Below are positions 12,235 through 22,418 of a DNA stretch of 61,812 bases, one piece after another (positions within the stretch are counted from its first letter, which is position 1; each line of letters starts with the position of its first letter). The stretch is from contig JAAAIG010000122.1 of assembly GCA_015852425.1 (NCBI GenBank), positions 1 to 61,812 on the forward strand, in the 5' to 3' direction. The DNA is from Gryganskiella cystojenkinii (taxonomy: Eukaryota > Mortierellomycota > Mortierellomycetes > Mortierellales > Mortierellaceae). A program made the translations under genes and the position numbers. The notes below the pieces were generated by a model that saw only the letters and a list, made by a program, of their open reading frames with translations, searched no databases and was not told the DNA's origin.

Positions 12235-13070
12235 TGCAAGAGCATAAACAAACTTTACCAGTGGACATGTCGCTCACTTTTATGTATGTGAAGCAGTTTG
12301 AGCGGCTGAGACACGGCATGGCCGCGATAAAGCCTGACTTTATCTGGTCCACATTTATGTTGCAAAACAGAGGACATTGAATACTCGTGATGGGTAGGAT
12401 ATTCCACCCTTGAATCTCCATCAAGTGGACAGGTATGAAGGCGTTCAGTGCGTCACAGCCAACGTAACCGATCGCAAACTTGCGCATGATGTGGATATCC
12501 TCGGCATGGGTCCGCGTTGTATAAAACTCTACCAGAGGCTCTAAAACAAACAGAAAGAAAAAAGATTACGAGTAACAGGGAGACGAATAGGCCGTCTTCA
12601 AAAACATTCAACAAAACATACCGCGAGCGAGTAGACCATTGACGCAAAAGTAGTCTTCAGGGTCTATCTTCATAATTAAATCTAAAGCCATCTTCATTTC
12701 ATACCCGAGTTTAGACAGATCCGACAAAACCCTGCGTTCTTCCTGATCTTACCCTCCAACCACAGGACTGTAACTTGCTGCTTTCCAACCTGCGTCGTAG
12801 TTGCATAGTCAAGAATTAGCAGGTTTGACTCGGAACCCCTGGTATCGTCCTTCGTAGAAGTCTTATGAAATAATCGTGAACAGTTCCGATGCAAGAAGAG
12901 ACCGAACAACAGACTTTGAGCGGCATGAGTAAACTTATCAAGCGCTCGTTGTATATCGCAGCTTGCCAAAATACGTGTCGAGGAATGGTGCAAGCCGAGA
13001 CTTCAAGCACATATCCTCATTGCGCCTTTGGGTGTTCCAGAGATGTAGAGTGGCCGACATATGCTGTAGA
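12235..13070 (-). pseudogene. Frameshifted relic of an unidentified protein gene
   Basis: Protein-like sequence runs on the minus strand but changes frame at least twice. Around 13066-12945 one frame reads MSATLHLWNTQRRNEDMC. A second frame from about 12970 to 12750 reads ALDKFTHAAQSLLFGLFLH and then VGKQQVTVLWLEGK. The next segment continues one base off as DQEERRVLSDLSKLGYEMK to about 12622. A normal intron follows (GTATGT donor, TTTTAG acceptor, about 12621-12543), and the second exon reads EPLVEFYTTRTHAEDIH and on to a stop near 12230. Adding one base near 12745 would fuse the last two frames, which suggests a decayed gene rather than chance. I do not recognise the family. Confidence 0.5.
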
Positions 13071-16000
13071 TCGATCAGGCTGGGTATGATTGTTTACTTA
13101 GGTTCTATTTACGGTAGTGACACACTGGTGAATGTTTTATTCATTTGTTCTCAGGATCACGCAAATGAATTGTCCATTGCGGATGAAGAAAAACATCGAT
13201 GGACCCTTTGGAACAGAATTGATTGTTGGGTGAAGTCAAGATAGAAAATTAAGAACAATGCTCGAAACACTACAAAAAAAGGGGGCGATGGGCATTTGAG
13301 GTGGAAAAAAAGAAAGAGAGAGCCGGCATGGAACCTGGGAGACCCTCCTATTGGCTCGTTTTGAGAAAATGAGTGGAGAAGCGAGATTCGAGAACACTGC
13401 CGAGCTTTGGTGAATGGAGGGGATAGGGATCTGCTAGAGCCAAGGGTCCCCAAGTACAGACCCATTCAGTAAAACGCTCTTCGGTTGGTTGTCTTAAGAC
13501 CCCCCTTCCTTGTCGTGGAGAGAGATGAATGCTCATATTATTGTGTCAGAAAAGAGAATCCAACTCCAGCGTGCTAGCACATGGACTATTCCTTGGGAAA
13601 ATTTCGAGTTTGAACCACCCGGAGAATTTCTTTTTGTTTGTCAAATGCACAGAAGAAAAGAAAGAAGAGCGGCGTGGGACTTGTTGCTGCATTTGGTTCC
13701 GTTCTTTCTTGTGTTGAAGCATTTTCTTCTCTCATGTTAGCAGAGTAGGCCTGAGTGCACAAAATTAGAAATAGGTTCTTTTTAAAGAATTTTTTTTCTT
13801 GAGAAGAAGGGAGGGACAATTGAGACAATGGTCAGGAACAGACCTGCAGAAAGAGATGTCAAGAGCAGCGCAAAAGACAAGAAACCCGGAAGGTTTCTCT
13901 GTTTCCGTCGAGTATCTTCATATTTCGTTTGACGGTGGTCTTCCCTCCCTCCTGTTGTGGGGTGATGTCCCTCCCTGCCCTGACATGTGTCCAATCAAAT
14001 GAAAAGAAAAGAGCAAAATAAAATCGATAATCAATCCTCGAGTGTCTCCTCGTTGAATAGGAGATCGTGGATTCAGGTCCGGCCACTAATCTCGGGTGCA
14101 CAGGAACCCAGAGCCTCCTGTTGCCCCGTGTCTGTCGAGTTGACTCCGTTCGGTCTCAGGAACCAGTCGTTCTTTTCTTTTTGTCGTATCACAATCAAAC
14201 AACCACAGTGCGTCCATTGTCTTTTTTCTCATCCGTTCTATTCAATTCGGCCATGTTTTTGTTCCTCCCCACTTTTTGAGCTTCACACCTGTTTTTCTCC
14301 ACTTTTGGTCTCTCCTTTTTGGCAGTCTCTTCTTTTTTTTATCCGTTTTCGTACAACAACCATCTCATCTCTTCATCTCTCATCTTGCTCTTATTCTTTT
14401 GAATTTACATTCCTCATCGTCATCCCGCCGCCCATTCGTCACTCATCCTCTTTCCTCTTCTTCTTTCGGTACACCCTTCCGCTCCTTTTCGTTTACCCCC
14501 TTCCCTCTTCTTTCTTTCTTTCCAGCCAAATCGTTCTTGATCTGAACTCCCTTGCGTCTTCGTTCACAGCCATCCCTAGCAGGCACCGTCTTGCCCTTTG
14601 CTTCTTCTTTTGCTCTTGTTTTTTCTTGATCCGTCCCTGCTCAATTTTTCCCCTTGTCCTTCAATCTCTGTCCCACAAACAAAGACGCAGCGAATCAGGG
14701 CCGAACTCAACAGGAGGATCTCTTTCATTTTTTTTTTTTTTTGTTCTTCATCGCCACGCAACACAAAAAATTACAGAACACGAATCGTGTCCAAGGTTAG
14801 TTTGAATGTAGTCTTGCGTACATACATGGAAAACTCTCTTGCAAAACTTTCTCCCCCGAGACAAAAAAACACTTTCTTTTTTTCTCCCCCCTTATGCCGT
14901 CTCTTTTGACTTTCTACCCCTCTCTCTCACTTTCCCACCTCCTCCCCTGTTTCTCACCGTGTTCTTTGCTCCCCTCCCCCCCAAACTTTACTTGGAAAAA
15001 GTTCCTGTCGTTCGTCCGTTCATTCGTTCAGTCGGATTTCTATGCGCTCTCTCATTTTTTTTTTCTTACACTCCGCTTCTGTCTTGTGAAGAGAAAGTGG
15101 GGAAGAAGGAACCAACCAGAGAAACCTTGAGGGTTGTTTCCTTCTTTGTAATTGTCCACTTCGGTCATTTCAAGATATGGATCAGAAATGCCGAGATGGA
15201 AAGGAGTCAATTGTGTCAAAAAAAAAATAACAATAGTACTTACAGGCGCTTGGAATGATAAAGGGGGATTGACGATCCTTTCACCCTTGTCGGTCCAAGA
15301 AAGATGATGTTGGAGGGACTGGTGCTCTAGACCTTTTATTTTCTCTCTCGCTCGCTCCCCTTCTTCTCCCCCGAGGCTACTTTCTAGTCCCTCGCAAGGA
15401 TCCGAAGGTTTTGGGTTGATGTTTTCTTTATTATTGAGACGTTTTTTTCAATTCAGAGATCAAAATTGGTACTTGCTCACTCCAGGGTTTTTGTTCAGGG
15501 CGTCAAACCCTTTTTTTCTTTTTGGGATATGCTATCCTGTCTTTCCATCTCTACCATGGGCAATATTTTTATGTCCATGGTCTTCTTCTACAACTTTCCC
15601 TCTCATTTCTTGTTGATCTTCCCACCTCGAAAGGAAAAGAAACAAGACAGGGAGAGATAACCATAATGATGCGGCTTTCAGTTTTTTTTTTTTTTTTGGT
15701 CAGCAATCAATGTAAATTTGCGTCAACGCTGGTTTCCGCTCCTTTCGAATCAAAAACGGGCGATCGTTGCTCTAGTCCTTCCCAGCGGCTCGATACCCCT
15801 TGTTTTTTCTTCCTTTTTTGTTCTTATGATTGTGATCCAGTTCCGTTGGTTCTGCTTGGCATGCATGTCGAATTGCGCACTGTCGATCCTGCCCCTCGCC
15901 CTTCCTTGGATATGCAACGGCTCTTTGTGGCTTTCCCGTCTTTCCCTCACTCTCCTTTCTCACCCCACCCCACCCTTGTTCACGCACGCGGGGGCTGAAC

Positions 16001-16132
16001 AGACAAAAAAATCGACACATCCCACCCTTTTTATTCTTGTTATTTTGGAGTGCTGTGTGCATCAGAAAACATTCTAATTCATCAATCCACTCTTCTTTTC
16101 TCTTCTTCATTTATCCCTCTCAATTTTTAGCC
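13071..16132. other. Long pyrimidine-rich upstream region of the WOPR gene
   Basis: About 3 kb without a supportable gene. From about 14160 to 16130 the plus strand is strongly T/C-rich (repeats of TTTTCTT, CCTCTC and TCTTCTT), as expected for a long 5' leader or promoter of the plus-strand gene at 16133. A TTTTTAG just before that ATG could be the acceptor of a leader intron. Nothing else was identified. Confidence 0.55.
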
Positions 16133-17747
16133 ATGAGTATCTCTGAGACCTTTCACGGATACATCGAGACGACACAGGATACACTCTTGATCTTTGAAGC
16201 CTGTCGTCGTGGACTCTTGCCCCGAATCTGTCGTCGTCTTCAAGAGAAGGAACGCCGCATTGTCGAGTCTGGAACCGTCTTTGTCTTTGACGAACGTGAA
16301 TCCGGCATTAAACGTTGGACCGATGGTCTTGTTTGGTCCCCTTCTCGCATACTCGGCAACTTCCTCGTTTACCGTGAACTCGATAAGCGTAACAGCGGCA
16401 AGAAAGATGCCTCACCCATCGATCGAAACTCCCGTTCGAGCTCCAGTGACCCCGAGACTGCGATTGAAAAGAACAAGGAGCGCGCTCTTGTCGGATCCTT
16501 AACAAACTCTTATCGCTTCAAGAAGAATGGCTTGATCAAGAAAACCATGTCAATTGTTGTCAATGGTGTCTCTCAACATTTGATCTCTTATTACTCCAAA
16601 GATGATGTACTTGCAGGCAAGCTCCGGACCCCGTCTTCTGTTCCCGAGTTGGCCAGTTTGGAGATCAGTCCCGAGTTTATGATGAAGCAGAACTTTAGGA
16701 TCCCCCCTCAAGTTGAGCAGTCTTATGACCACTGTAAGTCCGAAACAGCGTCGTGTCGATCCCTTTTTCCTTATTCCCGATTTTTTTAAGAGCATTTCCC
16801 ATGTTTCTCGCCCTCGCCCAAAATGACCGATTACTAATATTTATCCTGATAACTCTTTAACTCTCTCCTCCCCCTTTGTTGGCTCAATCGTAGTGGCCGA
16901 CCATATGCACTCTCCTGTTTCAAACCACAGTCCCCGCACCCCCAATGGTGCATTCATGAGCAACACGGCCGGATTCAACCCGGGATTCGATCATCACGTC
17001 CGCCCAAAGATTGAACCCTCAGACTTATCCTCGCTCGATGTCTTCTCAAAACCCTATCATCCACAGTCGCAACAACATCATCCCTTGCATACCTCCCACG
17101 GAGGATACAACACCGTGGGTCTGCCTCAACATCAACAACATCAGCATCAGCAACAACACTCATACTCAAGTCAACATGGTGCGTTCGCAAATAACTTTGC
17201 ATATGGAGCCGTCCCCAATGGCGACAATGCTTCGGGCACGCCACAACCCCTTCGATATCTGCCTCGTAGCCAACCTTTCACCTATCCTCCCCAGGCTCAA
17301 CCATCACATCAACAACAACAACCATCGCAACAACAACAACACTCCAGTCGCTCTTATAGCGCCGGATCCGCTGCTTCCTTGCTGATGTCAAATTCGCACG
17401 GAGCCCCGACTCCGGCCGCATCCAACAGCCAGGCAAACGATTTTGGATTCTCGATGGGCTACCACTCCCCTGCTCAATCACAACCCTCGACTTTTGGTGG
17501 GTTCCCTGGACACTCTTCCTCTCCCCAGATCAGCCATTCTCAAGCAACATCCACTCCCTCATCACATCAGCAACCCCAACCACAGCAACAACAGCATTAT
17601 TCTCAGCACTCTACTTTGCCACCATCGACTCAGTCATGGAACGACCTCAGTGGTTACGCCTACTCGAACACGTCTCTTGGATCGCTCTCGGACCACTCTG
17701 GTCAACAGCACGAACAGCAGCATGATCAACATAGTGTATCGCCATAG
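16133..17747 (+). CDS. WOPR-domain transcriptional regulator (Gti1/Pac2/Wor1/Ryp1 family)
   Basis: Sequence-specific DNA-binding regulator; family members act as master switches for morphology, conjugation or virulence in other fungi. Two exons, 16133-16733 and 16894-17747, joined in frame across a 160-bp GTAAGT..GTAG intron; 484 residues. The N-terminal WOPR box is clear: FHGYIETTQDTLLIFEAC at the start, then GTVFVFDERESGIKRWTDG and WSPSRILGNFLVYREL, followed after a linker by GLIKKTMSIVVNG and HLISYYSKDDV. The C-terminal half is Gln/His/Ser/Pro-rich with poly-Gln runs, typical of an activation or condensate-forming region. The start is the ATG right after TTTTTAGCC; an in-frame upstream extension has no ATG and lies in the pyrimidine-rich leader. 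The unusually long upstream DNA recalls the large regulatory region of Candida WOR1. Confidence 0.93.
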
Positions 17748-18333
17748 AGGGAAAACTTAGTCTGTTTCATCTCCCATTGTTTTGTACTTCCTTTTTTTCT
17801 TATTTTGTCCTTGTTTAACTCTTTGCCCCTTTCCTCTTTCTTCAACCTCCCGCACCATTGCACCCACAAAAAAAAGAGGGATACCGCTCATAGAGCTGAT
17901 CCTCCTCTTTTCCTTTTTATATAGACCCTTTTCCATTGTCGTTTTGTTTCTTCTTAATACGTTATTGCACCTTTACAAAAAGAAAATGATGTGCACACGC
18001 CAATGGTTTTTGAGACTGGACGAAGAAAGCAAGGATGATGGGCAGAGAACATGGCGGAGCAAAAAAGTTACATCCTCGATTATAAGTTATCGCTTATTCT
18101 TTTTTGCGCCGCCATTGGCTGCTCCAGACTTCTTCAGCAAACAAAAAAAAACGTGTATCGAAGATTGACTGTATGTTTTAGGCTCAAGCTCGGGGCAAAC
18201 CATTCGAGGGTATCTGTCTCGAACCTTGGAGTGATTCCAGCTTGCATAACTATTTACCCAAGCGGGGGGAGGGATATTTTTTTATTTCTTCAAATAAGCG
18301 CGTGAGGTCATGGTGCACGAGGAGTGAGTACTA
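17748..18333. other. Intergenic region between convergent genes
   Basis: 3' flanks of the WOPR gene (+) and the F-box gene (-). T-rich tail sequence and small A runs; no gene seen. Confidence 0.6.
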
Positions 18334-19677
18334 TCATCTAGAGTCAAAGTATTCGAAGCAACGCAACTTTGGCCAAAATCTTGGGATCCAGGTCAAGTCT
18401 GGGTCATGTTCCAGTTCTGACCTTGAGAAACAACATTTCTTGAACGGCTTGACTCTTGCGCCTTGTCGGAGAATCTGCTCCTCGTGTTGATGTTGATCAC
18501 TCACGTAGTTGAAGAAATTGGCTTGGCCTTGGCTCTCTTGGCTGATATAATCCGGTTGTGCGTGATTAAGGTCTTGAGTCTGAGTCTGTTTGCTGAAATA
18601 AAAGATTCTGTCCATATTGTGGATACGAATACACTCCAATGCCCTGAGTCCCACGAGCTGCTCCAGAACTCGCATATTCTGATCGACATCCTGGGACCAG
18701 ATCAGTCTCGACACCTCCAACTCGCAAAGATCGGCGCAAACACACCAGGAGTCCTCAGGTGCTGTTGTCGTTGTTGCTCCGTCATGTCTGGTCATAGTCA
18801 ACATCATCATTAACGTCGTGGATAATCTCGGCTCCATAACCGTCAGTGTTGCATCTGCTGTGGAAGTAACTGACTCTCCGCTGACCAATATCGTTTCCAC
18901 CATTGCGGAGTCGACTTCATCTTGCTCTTGCTGCTGTTGTTCTCCGCTGGGCTGATGGTGATCGTTGTAATCACCATTCTCCTCCTCTTCCAATACCGAC
19001 AGACCGTCGACTTCGAGCACTGGACAAGTGAAATCCAACAACCTCGGACAAGACCGAAAGATTTCCCAAGGCATCCAACTCTCAAGATCTCGACAGTCTT
19101 GAATGTGTAGGATGCTCAGGGTTGGAAATAGACTTGTCAAGGCATCGAACGCAACCCTGCCGAGGGTTTGTCGACAGAGTCTCAAGGCTGTGAGTTTCTG
19201 AGTCGCAGTCAGGATGTCAGCCAACTCGGACTCTACCAACGGCCAGCCATCGATCATCAACCGTTCAAGGCTTGAGCACTGATCCAACAGGGAAAGATCT
19301 AGGGGCGCAGACAGAAAGGGAGGGCAGTCGGGGAGTCGAATTAACGACAGCTTCTCAAGCTCGGGACACTGGGCTAGCCAGTCGACTCTGTGGTTGATGA
19401 AGAACTGTGGTGTGGAGGAGCACTGTGGGTACAAAGCAGTAAAAAGGGTGATGGTCAGGGACTTGATCAAGGAACCGTAGAGGTCGAGCGCTGTATCAGA
19501 GAGGGGACGTTCAAACGAAGCCGCGAACTGGTCATGAATCCCAAAGTTGAGGTCGAGAGCCTTGTAGATGAAGGAAATGAAGGTGTTGTGCCAGCTCTTA
19601 GAGACTTGAATACAAGCTACGAGATCAGGAAGGCACATGTGACTGGCGACGTGGATGCGTATTTCTGGAAGGTCCAT
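18334..19677 (-). CDS. F-box / leucine-rich protein
   Basis: Likely substrate-recognition subunit of an SCF ubiquitin ligase. Single exon, 447 residues from the ATG at 19677; the open frame runs upstream only through non-ATG codons. The first 45 residues are an F-box (MDLPEIRIHVASHMCLPDL, then CIQVSKSWHN). The middle has irregular leucine-rich repeats (LEKLSLIRLPDC, LERLMIDGWPL, LTALRLCRQTLG). An acidic Gln/Glu-rich insert sits near residue 260. The C-terminus ends in DPDLTWIPRFWPKLRCFEY. That ending is closely similar to the C-terminus of the F-box gene at 30511-31641 (DPDLSWISETWPKLWNFHY), so the two are paralogues on the same strand. It appears intact. Confidence 0.88.
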   Translation of the reverse strand: MDLPEIRIHVASHMCLPDLVACIQVSKSWHNTFISFIYKALDLNFGIHDQFAASFERPLSDTALDLYGSLIKSLTITLFTALYPQCSSTPQFFINHRVDWLAQCPELEKLSLIRLPDCPPFLSAPLDLSLLDQCSSLERLMIDGWPLVESELADILTATQKLTALRLCRQTLGRVAFDALTSLFPTLSILHIQDCRDLESWMPWEIFRSCPRLLDFTCPVLEVDGLSVLEEEENGDYNDHHQPSGEQQQQEQDEVDSAMVETILVSGESVTSTADATLTVMEPRLSTTLMMMLTMTRHDGATTTTAPEDSWCVCADLCELEVSRLIWSQDVDQNMRVLEQLVGLRALECIRIHNMDRIFYFSKQTQTQDLNHAQPDYISQESQGQANFFNYVSDQHQHEEQILRQGARVKPFKKCCFSRSELEHDPDLTWIPRFWPKLRCFEYFDSR

Positions 19678-20460
19678 GATTGACAACTGTTGTTGACGAG
19701 TATTCAAGGATGTTTAAGCAAGAAAAGAGGTAGCGGGGAATGGTGGAAAAAAATTGGTGGAAGGTTGAGTGTGCCACCTGGACTGCTAATCAATTAACAA
19801 GCTCTTCTGTCCCTGATGAAGAACACCCTCTTGCTGCTGAGCGATATCCCATCATAGAGGTTTCGTTTTTTGCAAAGAGTGCAGATTCAGAGAAACCAAG
19901 ATCTCGGCGCTTGAATAGAAAGGGACGATTGACGACAAGGTGTGGGCCATTGGGCAAGGCTCTCGGTCGCTTTTTCAACGAAAAGATGTCTTCCACTACG
20001 TTACACTGAACTGTCTCGCCGAAGTGCTCTTTCCAGGAATCAAAACTTTCCAAAGCAAGAACCTATCCGCGGTGATGCTGTCCAATTCAAGAGTTTTCTG
20101 CTTCTTTGATTTTGTTATGAGATCGTCGACAGTGACGTTTTAATAAGCCTTGGCAGAGGATCCTACAGAATAGAGTCGGGCTCTTGAGGGACTTGGTATG
20201 GATACGCATGAACAAAGAAATTATATGAAGGGAATACAGATGCGAAGTTGAAGCAAAGGACAAGAGTGATTGAAGATGGAAGGATATCAAAAACACGAAA
20301 GAAGATTGAAATTCAGCGGAGAGAAGGAACATCGCCGCAAAGACGATGATGAAGGGAAGCATGGGTGCAAAGCAAGTGCAGGGTGAAGGGGAGGGAACAC
20401 GTTGGTACAGGGGCAAAAAAAAGGCCAAGTGATAGTAAAGCCTGTCGACCACTCGTTCGA
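19678..20460. other. Intergenic region
   Basis: About 780 bp between the F-box gene start (-) and the 3' end of the TPR gene (-). No open frame here has protein-like composition; nothing identified. Confidence 0.5.
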
Positions 20461-21285
20461 CTAAAAATTAGTCAACAAAGCAGATCGATGTTCTTCCGCT
20501 TCTTCTACGAATCCCAGCTTATCACACAGGATGGCCAGCTCTTCCCTATTAGGCTTGGTATCGCCCTCAGACAGTAACTGCCTCTGGATCTTGTACGCAT
20601 CCTCATTCTTCTCCATATGACGCAACGTGAAACCCTCCGACCACCTCGCTATCCTGAACGCATTCTTATTCTTCACGGTCTCCATTGCATCGAGTGCCTG
20701 CTTCCGAATCACCGACGCCTCCTTAAAATTAGCAAGTGCCTGTTCATAATTTCCGTCATCGAAAAGATCCCAGGCCGTGTTGTTTAAGATAATGGCCGCC
20801 CAACCCTGGGTCCTAACATTATCCGACTTGCGAGCGATTTCCAACGTTCTTTGCGACCAAGTCGTTCCGTCACAGGGTCCGGCCTTAGAGTCAAGAATCG
20901 CCATCATGTGTGCAGCATCGGCGGCAAAGTAATCCGTGGCAGCTCCGGCACGATTGGCTTCTTGGTACCCCTTCTGGAAATAAGGAGCGGATTCCGGTAA
21001 TTGGTCTGAAGAGCGTAGGACCCTGCCCATCTCAAGTAGGTAGCGGACATAAGGAACGGGCTCCTTGCTGGTCTCGAGAGCTTCCTTGAGGGTCGTCTTC
21101 GCAGCCTCGAATTGGCCTTGCAACCCCTGGGATCGAGCAAGCTGGGTCAAGGCCTCGGCTCGAAGATCGGTAGACAGGTCGGATTGCAACAAGATGTCAC
21201 GAAATGCCTCCTCGATGGCGGGAAATTCGGCAATTTCATCCCAAATCTGCGCGAATGCGGGGGTTTGAATGCTGACGTGGGACAT
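20461..21285 (-). CDS. TPR-repeat protein, intronless, bacterial-style
   Basis: Helical-repeat protein of unknown partner, 274 residues, single exon from the ATG at 21285 to TAG. TPR-like helix pairs are visible: AEALTQLARSQGLQGQFEA, then TLKEALETSKEP, then WAAIILNNTAWDLFDDGNY followed by EQALANFKEASVIRKQAL, then FRIARWSEGFTLRHMEKN and a last pair near the C-terminus. The string (L)NN-AW---D-G-YEQAL--F--A followed by RIARW is one I associate with bacterial TPR proteins of similar length. Together with the absence of introns, this makes ancient horizontal transfer possible. No signal peptide or membrane span. The family role is not known to me; a scaffold role is only an inference. Confidence 0.8.
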   Translation of the reverse strand: MSHVSIQTPAFAQIWDEIAEFPAIEEAFRDILLQSDLSTDLRAEALTQLARSQGLQGQFEAAKTTLKEALETSKEPVPYVRYLLEMGRVLRSSDQLPESAPYFQKGYQEANRAGAATDYFAADAAHMMAILDSKAGPCDGTTWSQRTLEIARKSDNVRTQGWAAIILNNTAWDLFDDGNYEQALANFKEASVIRKQALDAMETVKNKNAFRIARWSEGFTLRHMEKNEDAYKIQRQLLSEGDTKPNREELAILCDKLGFVEEAEEHRSALLTNF

Positions 21286-21559
21286 GTCAGTGGTGAGTTT
21301 TTTATGGGAAGAGAGAAGGCAGGAAGTGGCTATAGTTCAGATAGAGGAGCGGCTAAACGACCTATTTATATGCCCCGGAGCCAGTCTGTCAATCGAGCCA
21401 GTCTGTATCAACGGCACCACTGAACGTAGCTCTTCCAGAAAAAGGTTTTCAATCATTCCTCTTTTGGACACACGGTTTGCCTCTCTTTGCCACCAGTACA
21501 GTAAGGCAATTTTGTTAAGGGTACGAGCTCACCCGTGGGAGACCAATAAACTCTCCCCC

Positions 21560-21895
21560 ACCACGCGAGTTTCTCGTTCTATCAATTCAACCACCATTAC
21601 GCATGTCCCTGCCATCGACGTCACTCTCAGTGCATCCAATGCCGCTGCCATTGAAGAGCCTGAACTCAGCTGTTTCCTTGAAATCGTGGCTGAAATCGCC
21701 AATCACTTCGAGCTCTCAGAAAAAGCGCAGTGCCGGCTTGTGTCCAAGTCATAGCACAATCTTTGGGTTCCATACTTCTGGGACCAGATTGTTCTCCAGA
21801 ATGAACGCCAGTTAAACTCACCTCGTGTTTTGACAACTGTGGAGGACCTCTTGACTTTGTTTAATGATGTTTGTCAGTGCTCACTTCTTCGCAAT
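21560..21895 (+). pseudogene. F-box gene fragment with a nonsense codon
   Basis: The frame reads EEPELSCFLEIVAEIANHF, then LSEKAQCRLVSKS, a TAG stop at 21752-21754, then HNLWVPYFWDQIVLQNER and on to VEDLLTLFNDVCQ. Intact F-boxes in this window have VSKSWHN at this point (compare 18334-19677), so the stop replaces the conserved Trp (TGG to TAG). There is no in-frame ATG at the expected start, and similarity ends at about 21895 where the AT-rich element begins. It is a dead, truncated F-box copy. Confidence 0.75.
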
Positions 21896-22215
21896 ATGTT
21901 ACGAATATCCGCCATTCGCATTCGATTCACAAAGTCAAATAAGAGTTCAATCCGCATTCTCATTTATTTGCACTCGCATTTTATTCGCATTTAAGTATTT
22001 AACTGAAGAAACTTTTATTCAAAGTATTTTTTTGCACTGATAAAATATACTCGAATAAATTATTTATAATCCGATAATTTCTCCTCGAATAAATTATAAA
22101 TGCGAATAAGATCTTATTCGTACTATGCGAATGCCAAATATATTTGCAATTCGATTCGCAATCGAGTCAAATGCAAATAAGGCTCATATTCGAATTCGCA
22201 AGTTGAGAAACGTTA
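21895..22215. repeat. AT-rich element of interspersed ATTCGCA/TGCGAAT words
   Basis: About 320 bp of sharply higher AT content, built from many copies of the word ATTCGC or its complement GCGAAT (CATTCGCATTCGAT, TTATTCGCATTT, TATGCGAATGCC, GATTCGCAATCG). The two orientations are mixed, giving many short hairpins, including a perfect 18-bp palindrome at 22103-22120. It abuts the broken F-box fragment. It could be a miniature inverted-repeat element or a degenerate satellite; clean terminal inverted repeats or a target-site duplication were not seen. Confidence 0.6.
22103..22120. repeat. Perfect 18-bp palindrome
   Basis: CGAATAAGATCTTATTCG equals its own reverse complement and lies near the middle of the AT-rich element. 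Confidence 0.9.
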
Positions 22216-22418
22216 GTCAATGGAATAGCTGTAGACAGGCACATCAATTATAAACCCTTTCTGCCTTGTTTTTTTTTTCTCTTCGCATTAAAATATGCAA
22301 AGCATGTTGACATCCACCACTAGGACCAGAATCTGTTTGTATTGACACCGTGGTACTCAATTGGGTTCTAGTGGGGCTAGTGTAGGAAAGGTCTTAGGAT
22401 TTGACACAGCTACAATCT

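Noticed and set aside
13987..15998. Plus-strand frames of 100-270 codons rich in Phe, Ser, Leu and Pro
   Set aside because: Translations of a long T/C-rich tract; no domain, and they overlap each other in all three frames.
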